DNA of 64,000 nt from Diphasiastrum complanatum. Its lineage: Eukaryota; Streptophyta; Lycopodiopsida; Lycopodiales; Lycopodiaceae. Shown in pieces: positions 1-11,021 of this stretch (positions are counted from its first letter, which is position 1; the number at the start of each line of letters is the position of its first letter). The stretch is from the NCBI GenBank assembly GCA_029204225.1, contig CM055100.1:12891543-12955542 (forward strand), in the 5' to 3' direction. Both the position numbers and the translations under genes were made by a program. Below the pieces are notes generated by a model. The model was given only the letters and a program-made list of their open reading frames with translations, was not told the origin of the DNA and did not search any database.

Positions 1-1690
1 TTGCTACAGCGCGACCCTGGAGGGTGCTAGTAGCGCTGCTAGCACTGAAATACTTGGCCAGAAATCGCTGTTCAACGATGAGAATGCTGACAATTATCAT
101 AGCTCGCTTGTTTGGCAGCGCGACATACATTAGTTCTTCACAATCTCTTGCATATACTTGCAAAAAAGACGTCATCATCGCATTATAGTGATGGTTGATG
201 GTAGAAATGTTCTTAAATGACTGTTGTCTACGTATATATGTCTCATAATCAGAGAAGAGCTCTCTACAATAATAGGTCGGTGATAATACTTATGATTATC
301 TTTGTCACACACAATTTTACAGCATAAAAGAGCATGAAGGGTTTAGGTATACCTCAGTTGACAGCAAATATAAGGTACGTATGACACTCATAGCATCTAC
401 ACTCCAAATTACACTTTATGAAGAAGACCATAAACCCATTCGAAAGGTATTATAAACTAATTGGATTACTCATATGCATGTATCTACGCAATGACGATTC
501 TTAGAAATGGATACGGAAGGTCAATTTTCTAAACTACAAATTGCAAACGTGATTGCTTCGCAACAATCTGTATCGTCTACCATTCAAGTCAGAAATGCAT
601 GGATGTTTACAAATTTCTATTAGTAAGGCTAAGAAAACAGGGTGACAGAGGAAGCTTGACGAAAATATGCAAGAAAAGTAGTATGATACGATAACTATGT
701 CTATTTTTCATGCAATCAAAACTAATATATCAGTGCTTACTTTTGGAATGATGATAACCCTGAAGTTTATAACATGCTTTTTTCTATACAGGGATTTGTG
801 TAATTGTTGTAAGTTCTTTAAAGTACATGGTTTTGTGCTAAGAACGTATTCATTCATAAGATCGAAATGGCATGGAATTGCCCCAATCTTAGTTTGAATG
901 TGCATACACAAATGCCTACTTTCACATTTTGCACTAGATTATAACAGTTTCTCGGGTAATCTCTGAAGCAGTAGTTTGGTTTATAATCGTAAGAACGGGA
1001 AGTGGGGTTTGCGGACTCTTGTATGGCATGGATTTGCTCAAGAAGTCACGAGCACTGTACATTGTCTGTTACAGATAAGAGTGATGGGATGGCATGGATT
1101 TCCCGCAAAACTCATGTACTGGTCCAAACTGCTTACATGCTCACATTTTACTATGCTACTTATATGGCTTGTTTTCAAGTGCGTATTGTGTATTATCTAA
1201 CAATACGGACCAAAAAACAACAAACGGATCAGCATGGTTTGGCCGAGTACTTGTGACGAAAACTAGTAAGGGAAGATTGGATTGCACTAAACTTTATTTT
1301 ACATTGCAAGCTGATTAGTTGAGCATAACGTATTTTGTACATGAATAACAACTGACAGTCAGCATTGACACTTGTCTTCCTCACTGTGCTAACTTGTGCG
1401 GTTTTGTGTGGTGGGGTGGTGGCAAGTACCAGCTGGATATTTTGAGATATGTTTCGCTTTACGGTGCTTTTAATAGTAGTGTATACTTTTCAGCTATGTG
1501 TTATCTTGGTAGTCTATGAATAAAATGTTTTAAAAGGTTTTGGTCTTGACTTGTCAAGAGGAACTTTGTTTTGTTAATCTCTCTCTATGCATCCTTGAGG
1601 TGTAAATCCGACTGTCCTTTGGCCGGGGTAGTACCAAAACCTTTACCTTACTTGGATTCATTGCTAACATAGGTCCGTTTTATGTTTTAG
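1..1690 (+). repeat. Module A, full copy
   Basis: No convincing gene is visible. Short open frames of 60-84 codons (697-897, 976-1318) show no recognisable domain. The module contains the repeated phrase ATGGCATGGATTT near 1,025 and 1,092. A full inverted copy lies at about 43,560-45,295, a partial copy at 6,866-7,620, and deleted copies at 25,028-25,330 and 62,230-62,690. Confidence 0.75.
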
Positions 1691-1720
1691 TCCTCAGGTT
1701 GGTTTCAAGGCGCAGTAGAG

Positions 1721-3032
1721 TTGGGTTATGGGGAGCCCCTTCCTCCTCCTAATCTATTTATACAAACTTTGATTATCTGCATGAAAAAAGCTGTCATGTT
1801 GCATAGTTTTATTAAAGGAACTGATCGTAATACTTGTAATGCTACGGGACCCGAAGATAAAGTGCTTTGCTTTACCGATCTCTTGGATACTTTACATTGG
1901 ATTAAGATGTATTTGGAATTTGGCAAGACCAAGATTGATCCTATGAGTACCATTGAAACGTTGGCTTCAAATTTGGTTGGTATTGCAGAAAAATATTCGA
2001 ACGAAGAAAAATTTTATAACTATCATATTAGATAAGTCTTTGCTTGTATTGAAAAAGAAAATGACCTGCTATCTGTTGAACCCTCTCCCACCATTCCTGA
2101 GCCACCCTCTTCTCCACTTCCTCTTTTCTTCTTAGATGAACTGGACGAAGATGGTACCACACAACAATTATTTTCTCAAGATATTTGCGACATTGGTGAT
2201 CAATCCTCCTTTGAATTTTGTCAGTCCAAAAATTGCCAAGTCCCTTTCGTACCTGCTCTCACTATTGAGCTCAAATCTGCTAGCACTTCGTACAAACTCT
2301 GGAGTCTGCCTTCTGTCAATTTTCTTGCTCCTAGTTCCATTGAGCATTGGTGCATCCTTACCCATCTTAATGAAAAAGAAGTCCAGACTTGTAAACAGGC
2401 TGCTTTCAACAAAAATTCTACTCTTGAGACCCCTATTGCTTTTGAAACTGCTATCTGTACGAGCAAATTCGAGCCCTCCCGGTGCCCTTTTGAGCAAACC
2501 TGGGCACGTATTCGTGGACATTTGGACACTGGTTTTAATAGGATGAATCTCCACCGAGCCAGACTCTAGAATTGGAAACGAGGCTTTCTTCAAGTGTAGA
2601 TGTGGAGACAAGTGTAAAAATCAGTCCCCTATTATTTGGTTTGACCATGCCATTCGGTATATGATGAATAATCTTGGCATTTTCTTCCCGGGTGCCCACC
2701 GCAAAATCAACTCAATGCTTTTTTCCTTTGGCTACACAAACCTACTAGGGAAATTGTCAAAGCTCGGATTACCTGTTTATACCTATGCTAGTACACGATT
2801 GATGCATCTATTGAACTTGCCACAAATCCCTCTCCTAAGCTCCTTGCTCATCTTGGTGATGCTGAGAACATTAGAGAAATTGAATGTCTGCTCAAAAGAC
2901 CTAGCTTCTCCACTGTATAGGGTAAATTTTTCCACTAGTAAACGTTCAGGCAGTTTCAACCTTAATAATCCCAACTATGTCATGTTTGGCCAAGGAAAAA
3001 GAAGAAAATTTACTAGATACAGGGGGAAATAA
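1721..3032 (+). pseudogene. Broken unidentified coding region (module B), copy 1
   Basis: One frame is open from 1,721 to the TAG at 2,569-2,571 except for a single in-frame TAA at 2,033-2,035; the first in-frame ATG is at 1,781. Without the stop it would encode about 280 residues, with a proline/serine-rich stretch (SPTIPEPPSSPLP) followed by an acidic segment (LDELDED). Near 2,540-2,570 the coding-like signal moves to another frame, where a cysteine cluster (FKCRCGDKCK) and WFDHAIRYMM appear, and it shifts again after 2,720. This is the pattern of a frameshifted pseudogene. No family is recognised; a mobile-element or old viral origin is possible but unsupported. Four copies exist, each broken differently. 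Confidence 0.5.
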
Positions 3033-3592
3033 GGACACGAAAGCGGTACAAAGAGCGACTTGCCAGTTAAGAAGCTGAACTTTTATCGGGATTGACATGG
3101 TTGTAGGATGAGATCATTTTGGAAAGAAGGGAGGTTATCAGAAATACTTTGGATCGCTTATAGCTCATCACGCATGAATCTAAGGGAAAGCTCTTTTTGC
3201 ATTTACTTTATCGCAATAGAATGTTTGAGACCATTCATGTGAAGAAGTTTTATTCTCGCATTTTACTATAGCTATTTGGCTTTATACACAAGACCTTTGA
3301 TGATATAGTTTTTGGTTGGTCATACATGCCGAATGTCAAAATGGATTGGTATTTTCCTTATGAAGTCTTCTGCAATTTTCAAATTGAAAATCTTTAAGGC
3401 TGTTCTTGTTCTACTCTTAAACGTTTCAATGGCGGATAATCCTTTCTGGATATACCCTTTGGAGTACCTTGACATTGATGGAAGTGATCACACGAAAAAT
3501 TCAGCAAACTTTTTGAATATTACAATCTCTTTCGACCTCGCTTAAGGCCATGCATTGCTTTTCAAGTATGATAAAAGAAGAGACCTTCCTTT
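3033..3592 (+). other. Non-coding or decayed continuation of module B
   Basis: No intact gene. Short open stretches occur in alternating frames, including a 77-codon frame at 3,312-3,545, and read like the eroded downstream part of the broken coding region before it. The copies at 26,301-26,860, 35,905-36,470 and 60,355-60,900 have the same layout. Confidence 0.45.
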
Positions 3593-3868
3593 TTGATTTA
3601 TGCAATATATATACTCCTGGCTTCAAACAGACCTATATTTAATTCATATAAGGTCATTATATCACAAACAATAGCTGCCATGTACTGTTGTAACAAACAA
3701 GAAATGTTTCTTAAGGAAGTACGAACGCTGGCAGATACCTTTCAAGATAACGTGTTCTACCGAGATAAACTACGTATGATTATTAACAAGCTTTTACGTC
3801 ATGATGATTTTCTTGGACTGTTATTTGAATTGCCTAAAAATATTGACAATCTCTTGGTGGGCAGTTAG
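3593..3868 (+). pseudogene. 3' coding fragment YILLASN...LLVGS, copy 1
   Basis: A frame of about 91 codons without a convincing ATG at its start (it opens at a TTG). The same C-terminal ~86 residues are the second half of the 133-codon chimeric frame found in the neighbouring ~720-bp units, so this looks like the donor of that half. Further copies: 26,861-27,136, 35,629-35,904 and 60,079-60,354. No domain recognised; the composition is that of a soluble helical protein. Confidence 0.4.
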
Positions 3869-3905
3869 CTTTTGAGGGATTCACTAACTGTGGGTATTGG
3901 TCATT

Positions 3906-4410
<505 letters not shown>

Positions 4411-4592
4411 TCTGCATACTTACTAATCTACACAAAATCTCAAAGCTGAAAAACCTATCCAAAACATCTACAAGAATGCAATCATAACGAGTCAAATAGA
4501 TCATGAAAGCCTTCTAGAACAAAATTCACAACAATACCAAGTAATCTCACTAATCTATATATCAAATTCCGATTTATAATGAGCTGCATCAC

Positions 4593-4947
4593 ATGACTTC
4601 ACCAAAAACATCTTCCAATCTGGCCGGATCATTACAATGCCATAATCCCAACCATCATGCTTCCAAACTATCCAAAAGAAAAGCAAGAATGGATCAAATC
4701 AAGAACATCTTCCAACCTGCTATTAGACTTGGATCTTTCCACTCGTTACACTTTCAAGCTTCAAACCTCTCCAAAAGAAGCAGCACATGATCTTGTCCTT
4801 GTAGTCGTGTTAGTAGTTCTAATGACGTTTTGTTCTTTGTTCATGATGGAAAGCGATGGTAATTGCTCTTCTAAGCATGGTGACCATTATGCTCTTGATA
4901 AATGTCGGAGAAAGAGGAGTGTTGAATCTTTGCAGATGCGATGTTGA
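4593..4947 (+). pseudogene. Frame-broken copy of the 117-codon membrane-segment ORF
   Basis: Two overlapping frames (4,593-4,790 and 4,657-4,947) together correspond to the single 117-codon frame at 22,724-23,077. The break is near 4,700, where this copy reads AAGAACATCTTCC and the intact copy AAGAACTCCTCC. The downstream half keeps the hydrophobic run DLVLVVVLVVLMTFCSLFM. The inverted copy at 47,335-47,689 is broken in the same place. Confidence 0.45.
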
Positions 4948-5034
4948 GCTTATGCTTGTTGCATACGATGGAAATGGTTTTAAAACCGTACATGATTATG
5001 GCTAATAACGCCACATTTAGGGCCCTGGGTGTCC

Positions 5035-5319
5035 CTAGATGGAAGTTAGGCTTAGTTCAATAGAAAATCGCTCATCGTGAACATCATGAGAACACATGGC
5101 AATGCCGTTGCTAGAACTTCCTCGCTTGAAAGATCTACCGACAGCTTTACTAACGTCCCTCGTCCCTTTTTCAACGCAATTGAGCCAATAGAGTGCATTT
5201 CCAGGGCACATGGAGGAGCAAGCAGGATAAGCGTAGGCAATTTGAGAACAATTGTGTAGAGTTTGTATTTTGCTATCATATAAGTACTCGTGCTCTCCTA
5301 TCTCGCCCTCATGGATCAT
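5035..5319 (-). CDS. Conserved 94-codon ORF of unknown function, copy 1
   Basis: Opens with a true ATG (5,317-5,319) and ends at 5,035. The predicted protein is soluble, has six cysteines (C23, C34, C38, C48 among them) and no recognised family. It is open in all three copies (also 23,165-23,449 and 46,963-47,247), with only a few amino-acid changes, for example residue 62 Arg here and Ser in the other two. It lies on the same strand as, and downstream of, a mitochondrial-carrier exon fragment, so it could be another exon of a captured gene or a chance open frame. Confidence 0.35.
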   Translation of the reverse strand: MIHEGEIGEHEYLYDSKIQTLHNCSQIAYAYPACSSMCPGNALYWLNCVEKGTRDVSKAVGRSFKRGSSSNGIAMCSHDVHDERFSIELSLTSI

Positions 5320-5873
5320 AGCTTTGTTTCCATCTCATGTGCAATAACATCAGATAAGAAAGTTGAAAGCAGATAGTAAGAATGACAACGAAAATCATTC
5401 GTTAGGACTTCCTTACATAACATGGGCAGGCTGGTTTTCTTTCTAAGCTTTCATTTCAATAATGTTGAGGAAAATCAAAACTTTTGCCATGAGCTGATGA
5501 CATCAATAGTTTGAGTGTCTAAGTCAACTCACAGAACAGGTTTCATAGTTTGAAAAATCCTCTAGACATTATTAAACCTTACGGCTGACTTCAGAGTCAA
5601 GACAAAAGTTAAGGTGGCTTGCAAGCTCACTACTGTAAAACACCGGCCATGCCATATCCTAATTATCAATTCCATCATTGGCCAATGTGGAAGTTTTATG
5701 GATAACTATAATACAACCAACGTCTACAATAAATCACAATGATATTTTCAAAAATGAAGTGCATGCTTCCATTGCATACGTAATAAGTACAAAATTCTTT
5801 CAACTTCAATTGCTCTTGGCAATAGAGCCGTAACAGTGAAAGCAAAAGACTATAATAGTGAACAAAAAATCAC

Positions 5874-6038
5874 CTGTAACAGAGTCTTGGTTGTGTCAAA
5901 AGGCTGTAATATCACTTTAGATAGGCCCGAAGTTGTTCCCCCAGCTATGAAGTTGTCTGCCCAGCCCTTGACAAGCCATAATCTTATCTCGTTCAGATGA
6001 TCCATGCTGCTAACCAGTGCCACTCTGTTATTTGCCAC
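5874..6038 (-). pseudogene. Mitochondrial carrier family exon fragment, copy 1
   Basis: The minus-strand frame encodes about 55 residues ending in GGTTSGLSKVILQPFDTTKT. This matches the first transmembrane helix and signature PxDxxKxxLQ of mitochondrial substrate carriers (SLC25 family). The frame ends at CAG directly followed by GTGATTTTTT, a good 5' splice site, with the exon boundary at 5,874. There is no ATG at the upstream end, and no second or third carrier repeat follows in the window. It is therefore a captured exon, not a working carrier. Copies: 24,003-24,167 (open), 46,231-46,408 (stop codon), 63,620-63,803 (indels). Confidence 0.6.
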
Positions 6039-6053
6039 GAAACCGGAACAAAT

Positions 6054-6178
6054 TTTTATTGGAGTTGCATCCCTGCCATGAAATAATTTCTACTGCACAC
6101 GATACAATGATAAACTTTTATTGGAGTTGCATCTCTACCATGAAATTATTTCTACTGCACATGATACAATGACAGTAA
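6054..6178 (+). repeat. 62-bp direct repeat, two copies
   Basis: The phrase TTATTGGAGTTGCATC followed by CCATGAAAT..TTTCTACTGCACA starts near 6,058 and again about 62 bp later, with a few substitutions. The same pair is present in the H copies near 24,180-24,300, 46,110-46,230 and 63,490-63,620. Confidence 0.8.
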
Positions 6179-6181
6179 ATT

Positions 6182-6184
<3 letters not shown>

Positions 6185-6214
<30 letters not shown>
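6185..6214 (+). repeat. (TC)n microsatellite, short allele
   Basis: About 15 dinucleotides. The paralogous tracts in the other H copies are about 32 units (24,314-24,377) and 79 units (45,940-46,097). Confidence 0.95.
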
Positions 6215-6216
<2 letters not shown>

Positions 6217-6359
6217 GAATGGTATGCAACTTCTCTATTATATACTTAGCCCTTTGTACTTTAAAAAGATATATGACCCTTTGTAACTATTGGAGGGAAA
6301 CTTGAAAACCACCAAAGCCACTTCAACGGTCAAGATCAGTGGAGGTATGTCCTACGGAC

Positions 6360-6764
6360 ATGATCCCTTTGCTTCTTGAGCACTCTTGTTTCAAATGCAT
6401 CTACATAAGGAAGGAATGGGCCTGCAAGCTTTCTCCACGCCCTCTCTCCTCTTCTCTCTTCATCTTCTTCTACCTTCTACTTTGGCATATCAAGAATTGC
6501 AGTGTTAAAGCTTATGCTGCAACAGTCAGAGAGCAAACTTTGAAATACTTTGGTAAGTGGCCTTCATACCAATTTACTTTTGATTTGACTACTTTGTCTG
6601 CAAAAGAGATGGATAGATTCGGTTGCAACCTTTGGCATTCTTGTTATATCATCAATAGGTTTGGTAGCAAGCATATGAGAGTATCAAGCGCTTGTTATGG
6701 CATGCATGATTGCATTCGATACTTGCTTTATAACATACAGGTGTTACAAGCCAGTGCTGGCTGA
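6360..6764 (+). CDS. 134-codon ORF of module H, copy 1, function unknown
   Basis: The first in-frame ATG is at 6,360 and the frame closes at 6,764. The N-terminal part is cysteine-containing and then strongly hydrophobic (SSSLFIFFYLLLWHIK, around residues 30-45). The remainder is hydrophilic, with WPSYQF and MDRFGCNLWHSC. No family is recognised. It starts about 145 bp after the CT tract, in a block shared with the C units, so it may use the same promoter-like region. It is open in three copies (24,523-24,927; 45,390-45,794). Confidence 0.35.
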   Translation: MIPLLLEHSCFKCIYIRKEWACKLSPRPLSSSLFIFFYLLLWHIKNCSVKAYAATVREQTLKYFGKWPSYQFTFDLTTLSAKEMDRFGCNLWHSCYIINRFGSKHMRVSSACYGMHDCIRYLLYNIQVLQASAG

Positions 6765-6865
6765 CTTTGTAGGCATGAATATGAGCCATTTTGACAATGT
6801 AGGGATGTGGTAGCACTAACATAACAATTGTAAATCGCTGTGGTAGTTTTTAGCTTTTTGTTGAT

Positions 6866-7620
6866 TGCTACAGCGCGACCCTGGAGGGTGCTAGTAGCGC
6901 TACTAGCACTGAAATACTTGGCCAGAAATCGCTGTTCAACGATGAGAATGTTGACAATTATCATAGCTCGCTTGTTTGGAAGCGCGACATACATTAGTTC
7001 TTCACAATCTCTTGCATATACTTGCAAAAAAGACGTCATCATCGCATTATAGTGATGGTTGATGGTAGAAATGTTCTTAAATGACTGTTGTCTACGTAGA
7101 TATGTCTCATAATCAGAGAGGAGCTCGCTACGATAATAGGTCGGTGATAATACTTATGATTATCTTTGTCACACACAATTTTACAGCATAAAAGAGCACG
7201 AAGGGTTTAGGTATACCTCAGTTGACAGCAAATATAAGGTACGTATGACACTCATAGCATCTACACTCCAAATTACACTTTATGAAGAAGACCATAAACC
7301 CATTCGAAAGGTATTATAAACTAATTGGATTACTCATATGCATGTATCTATGCAATGACGATTCTTAGAAATGGATACGGAAGGTCAATCTTCTAAACTA
7401 CAAATTGCAAACGTGATTGCTTCGCAACAATCAGTATCGTCTACCATTCAAGTTAGAAATGCATGGATGTTTACAAATTTCTATTAGTAAGGCTAAAAAA
7501 AACAAGGTGACAGAGGAAGCTTGACGAAAATATGCAAGAAAAGTAGTATGATACGATAACTATGTCTATTTTTCATGCAATCAAAACTAATATATCAGTG
7601 CTTACTTTTGGAATGATGAT
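6866..7620 (+). repeat. Module A, partial copy inside the nested insertion
   Basis: Matches 6-757 with few substitutions and stops at GGAATGATGATAACCCC, where it joins a C unit. No gene seen. Confidence 0.8.
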
Positions 7621-7775
7621 AACCCCTTAGCCCTTAGTGCTTTAATAAAATATATCACCCTTTGTACCTATTGAAAGGAAATTTGAATACCACCAAAGCC
7701 AATTCAACGGTCAAGATTAGTGGAGGTACATCCTACGGACACGATCCCTTTGCTTCTTGAGCACTCTTGTTTCAA

Positions 7776-8177
7776 ATGCATCTACATAAGGAAAGAATAG
7801 GCCTGCAGGCTTTCTCCATGCCCTCTCTCATCTTTTCTCTTCATCTTCTTCTATCTTCTGCTTTGCACATCAAGAATAGTAGTGTGAAAGCTTATGCTGC
7901 AATGGTCAGAGAGCAATATATACTCCTAGCTTCAAACAGACCTATCTTTAATTCACATAAGGTCATTATATCAAAAACAATAGCTGCCATGTACTGTTGT
8001 AACAAACAAGAAATTTTTCTTAAGGAAGTACGAACGCTGGTAGATACATTTCAAGATAACGTGTTCTACCGGGATAAACTATGTATGATTATTAACAAGC
8101 TTTTACGTCATGATGATTTTCTTGGACTGTTATTTGAATTGCCTAAAAATATTGACAATCTCTTGGTGGGCAGTTAG
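7776..8177 (+). CDS. 133-codon chimeric ORF, copy 1
   Basis: ATG at 7,776, stop at 8,175-8,177. Residues 1-47 (MHLHKERIG to AAMVREQ) come from the block shared with the H-module ORF and contain a signal-peptide-like hydrophobic run (SLIFSLHLLLSSA, residues ~17-29). From YILLASN on, the sequence is the coding fragment also seen alone at 3,593-3,868. The two halves join through the shared bases GCAATATATA. No domain recognised. Open in five copies, suggesting a maintained frame or simply recent duplication. It lies ~150 bp downstream of the start of its repeat unit. Confidence 0.4.
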   Translation: MHLHKERIGLQAFSMPSLIFSLHLLLSSALHIKNSSVKAYAAMVREQYILLASNRPIFNSHKVIISKTIAAMYCCNKQEIFLKEVRTLVDTFQDNVFYRDKLCMIINKLLRHDDFLGLLFELPKNIDNLLVGS

Positions 8178-8214
8178 CTTTTGAGGGATTCACTAACTGT
8201 GGGTATTGGTCATT

Positions 8215-8216
<2 letters not shown>

Positions 8217-8308
<92 letters not shown>
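8217..8308 (+). repeat. (TC)n microsatellite
   Basis: About 46 uninterrupted units, ending in a C-rich CCCCCTCTC. Confidence 0.95.
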
Positions 8309-8310
<2 letters not shown>

Positions 8311-8496
8311 CCTCTCATGAATGGTACACAACTTCTCTATTATATACTTAGCCCTTAGTGCTTTAAAAAAATATATCACCCTTTGTACCTATTGAAAGGA
8401 AATCTGAAAACCACCAAAGCCAATTCAACGGTCAAGATTAGTGGAGGTACATCCTACGGACACGATCCCTTTGCTTCTTGAGCACTCTTCTTTCAA

Positions 8497-8898
8497 ATGC
8501 ATCTACATAAGGAAAGAATAGGCCTGCAGGCTTTCTCCATGCCCTCTCTCATCTTTTCTCTTCATCTTCTTCTATCTTCTGCTTTGCACATCAAGAATAG
8601 TAGTGTGAAAGCTTATGCTGCAATGGTCAGAGAGCAATATATACTCCTGGCTTCAAACAGACCTATCTTTAATTCATATAACGTCATTATATCACAAACA
8701 ATAGCTGCCATGTACTGTTGTAACAAACAAGAAATTTTTCTTAAGGAAGTACGAATGCTGGTAGATACATTTCAAGATAACGTGTTCTACCGGGATAAAC
8801 TATGTATGATTATTAACAAGCTTTTACGTCATGATGATTTTCTTGGACTGTTATTTGAATTGCCTAAAAATATTGACAATCTCTTGGTGGGCAGTTAG
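8497..8898 (+). CDS. 133-codon chimeric ORF, copy 2
   Basis: ATG at 8,497, stop at 8,898. Differs from the 7,776 copy by a handful of residues (for example Tyr for His before NVI and Met for Thr in EVRML). Same leader-like N-terminus and same junction. No recognised domain. Confidence 0.4.
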   Translation: MHLHKERIGLQAFSMPSLIFSLHLLLSSALHIKNSSVKAYAAMVREQYILLASNRPIFNSYNVIISQTIAAMYCCNKQEIFLKEVRMLVDTFQDNVFYRDKLCMIINKLLRHDDFLGLLFELPKNIDNLLVGS

Positions 8899-8935
8899 CT
8901 TTTGAGGGATTCACTAACTGTGGGTATTGGTCATT

Positions 8936-9045
<110 letters not shown>

Positions 9046-9077
9046 TCATGAATGGTACACAACTTCTCTATTATATA

Positions 9078-9530
<453 letters not shown>

Positions 9531-10276
9531 TCATCTATTTATTTAGTTTTTCTATTTTAGGACTTTGATATAAAAAAATAGAAATTGGCTTAGAATTTTG
9601 CATGAGAGTTTTAAGAGTCTGTTGTTAAAATTCATAGACTTCATATTGAGAAATTTTGGGCAACGAAATCTCAAATAATAATAATAATAACATGTATTGA
9701 TCAAAAATAAAGAATTGGTACATTTAAATTTTGTTGTTGTGGTAAAATCTAACGAATAATATTTTTACCTCATGTAGGTCAAAGAACTCCTGTTGGTGAG
9801 ATTGCGTGATAAAAAAATGATTTTCCATATAAAACACGAACGATGTGATATTGTACCACAAAGGCCTTGTCATGTCATATTGTCATATCTTAAATTTTTG
9901 TGAAGATGTACCGATTTTCTGCTTTTGCATGCAGTAGCATCAATTTGTTGGAATATAAGTTAAGGAGACTTGTTTCACATGTGTGGGACAATACATTCAC
10001 TTGTCCTTTGGCTCCTCCTAAACTCTTAGAGCATATCATTGATACGATAAATAAAATTTCAGGTGATTCATATCTAATTTGCATATTATAATATATTTTA
10101 AATTTGAAATATATCTATGATTTTGATAAATGTGTGCTCTATTATAACAAATTTGATATTAATTTGTTTTCATGTTTGAAGTTGCACAAAGCAAGAATTT
10201 GGCTACATTCGCAATCATTAGTTTTTTTGGCTAAAAAAGTAAGTATCGGTAAAATAACTCTAAGCTGAGTTATCAT
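9531..10276 (+). other. AT-rich spacer without a gene
   Basis: Holds an (ATA)n-like run near 9,677-9,692 and several A/T tracts. The open frames here have no coding character. Inverted copies at 33,579-34,339 and 58,019-58,779 are colinear. Confidence 0.6.
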
Positions 10277-10311
10277 GAGAAGTGTGCTAATGCTATTCTA
10301 AAATATTTCAT

Positions 10312-10757
10312 ATGGTAGATGCTAAATCTTGTGATACACCAATGGAGTCAAGTGTAAAGCTAACTATAAGAGGTAATGAAAGATCCTTCGAGGACATTAC
10401 TCTCTATAGGAAGCTATGTGGTTCACTCATATATCTAACCATCACAAGACCCGATCTTAGCTCTTGTGTTGGTAGATTAAGCCAATTTATGCAAAATCCT
10501 AGTGTGGAGCATTTAAATCTAGGAAAGAGGGTATTGAGATACATCTTGGGAACAAGAGATTTTGGCATTGTTTATGGAGGATCATCATCTAACTTGTTTG
10601 GATTTTTAGATTCGGACTTTGTTGGAGATCAAATGGATAGAAAATCTATAAGTCCACATGCTATCTCTTGGATGTCAACGAAACAAGCTACTATCTCATT
10701 GTCATCTAGTACGACGAAGTATAAAGCTCTTACATCTTGCACAAAGGAGATGTGCTA
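10312..10757 (+). pseudogene. Ty1/copia RNase H region fragment
   Basis: The frame matches the intact copia polyprotein at 38,251-42,201 from its MVDA..DTPMES segment (residue ~1057) to LTSCTKEM (~1210). It carries LYRKL.GSLIYLTITRPDL and SDSDF-like motifs, but several changes damage it: the GDGA segment is deleted before ISWMS, and SSSEAEY has become SSSTTKY, losing the conserved acidic residues. Same family, older copy. Confidence 0.85.
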
Positions 10758-10769
10758 TCACGAATATAT

Positions 10770-10939
10770 ATTTGTTCAAAAGAGGAAGTAAAATTAGTTT
10801 GAGTCGAGATAATATCCATGATTTGTTGCAAATGACTAAGGATATCTGCCACAACATTCTCAACACCAGAAAGATAGTCAATGTCAACATGGGAAAAGAA
10901 TTCCAAATATTTACACCAACGAGCTTGACGTTGATTCAT
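10770..10939 (-). pseudogene. Ty3/gypsy RNase H C-terminal fragment
   Basis: The minus-strand reading begins NQRQARWCKYLEFF and continues to GVENVVADILSH. This is the canonical end of Ty3/gypsy RNase H (RqaRW...pGkeNvvADaLSR). It is cut at both ends and fused antisense to the copia fragment at about 10,757. Confidence 0.7.
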
Positions 10940-11021
10940 AACCTATTCCATGAATATATACTTGGTAAAGTCTTTAAAAACATCATGATGTAGTTGTGGA
11001 CAATAGTAAGTGGATGACAAA

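Larger units (their letters stand above)
4411..7620 (+). repeat. Nested insertion of module H plus part of A
   Basis: This segment reproduces 22,547-25,090 (module H) and runs on into module A up to the equivalent of position ~757. It splits a C unit: the unit stops at 4,410 and a fresh unit starts at 7,621-7,626. The corresponding inverted copies (34,298-35,904 and 58,746-60,354) lack it. The gene-like contents are listed separately. Confidence 0.8.
7626..8346 (+). repeat. ~720-bp C unit, first of a tandem series
   Basis: Runs from CTTAGCCCTTAGTGC to the next identical phrase at 8,347. It contains a TATA-like ATTATATACTTAG boundary block, the 133-codon frame and a terminal CT tract. The next starts are 8,347 and 9,078, giving periods of 721 and 731 bp; the difference is mainly CT-tract length. 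Confidence 0.9.
10277..11021 (+). repeat. Left arm of a long inverted repeat around the cysteine-rich gene
   Basis: Begins GAGAAGTGTGCTAATGC and ends GGATGACAAA. The reverse complement, diverged by substitutions and indels, lies at 14,417-15,161. Both arms consist of a copia RNase H fragment joined tail-to-tail to a gypsy RNase H fragment. The outer boundary falls where arm 2 continues into copia reverse transcriptase and arm 1 does not. Confidence 0.8.

Noticed and set aside
2168-2611. 147-codon minus-strand ORF and similar antisense frames in module B (36,777-37,228; 61,249-61,743)
   Set aside because: They mirror the plus-strand coding-like frame, and their lengths vary with deletions; shadow frames.
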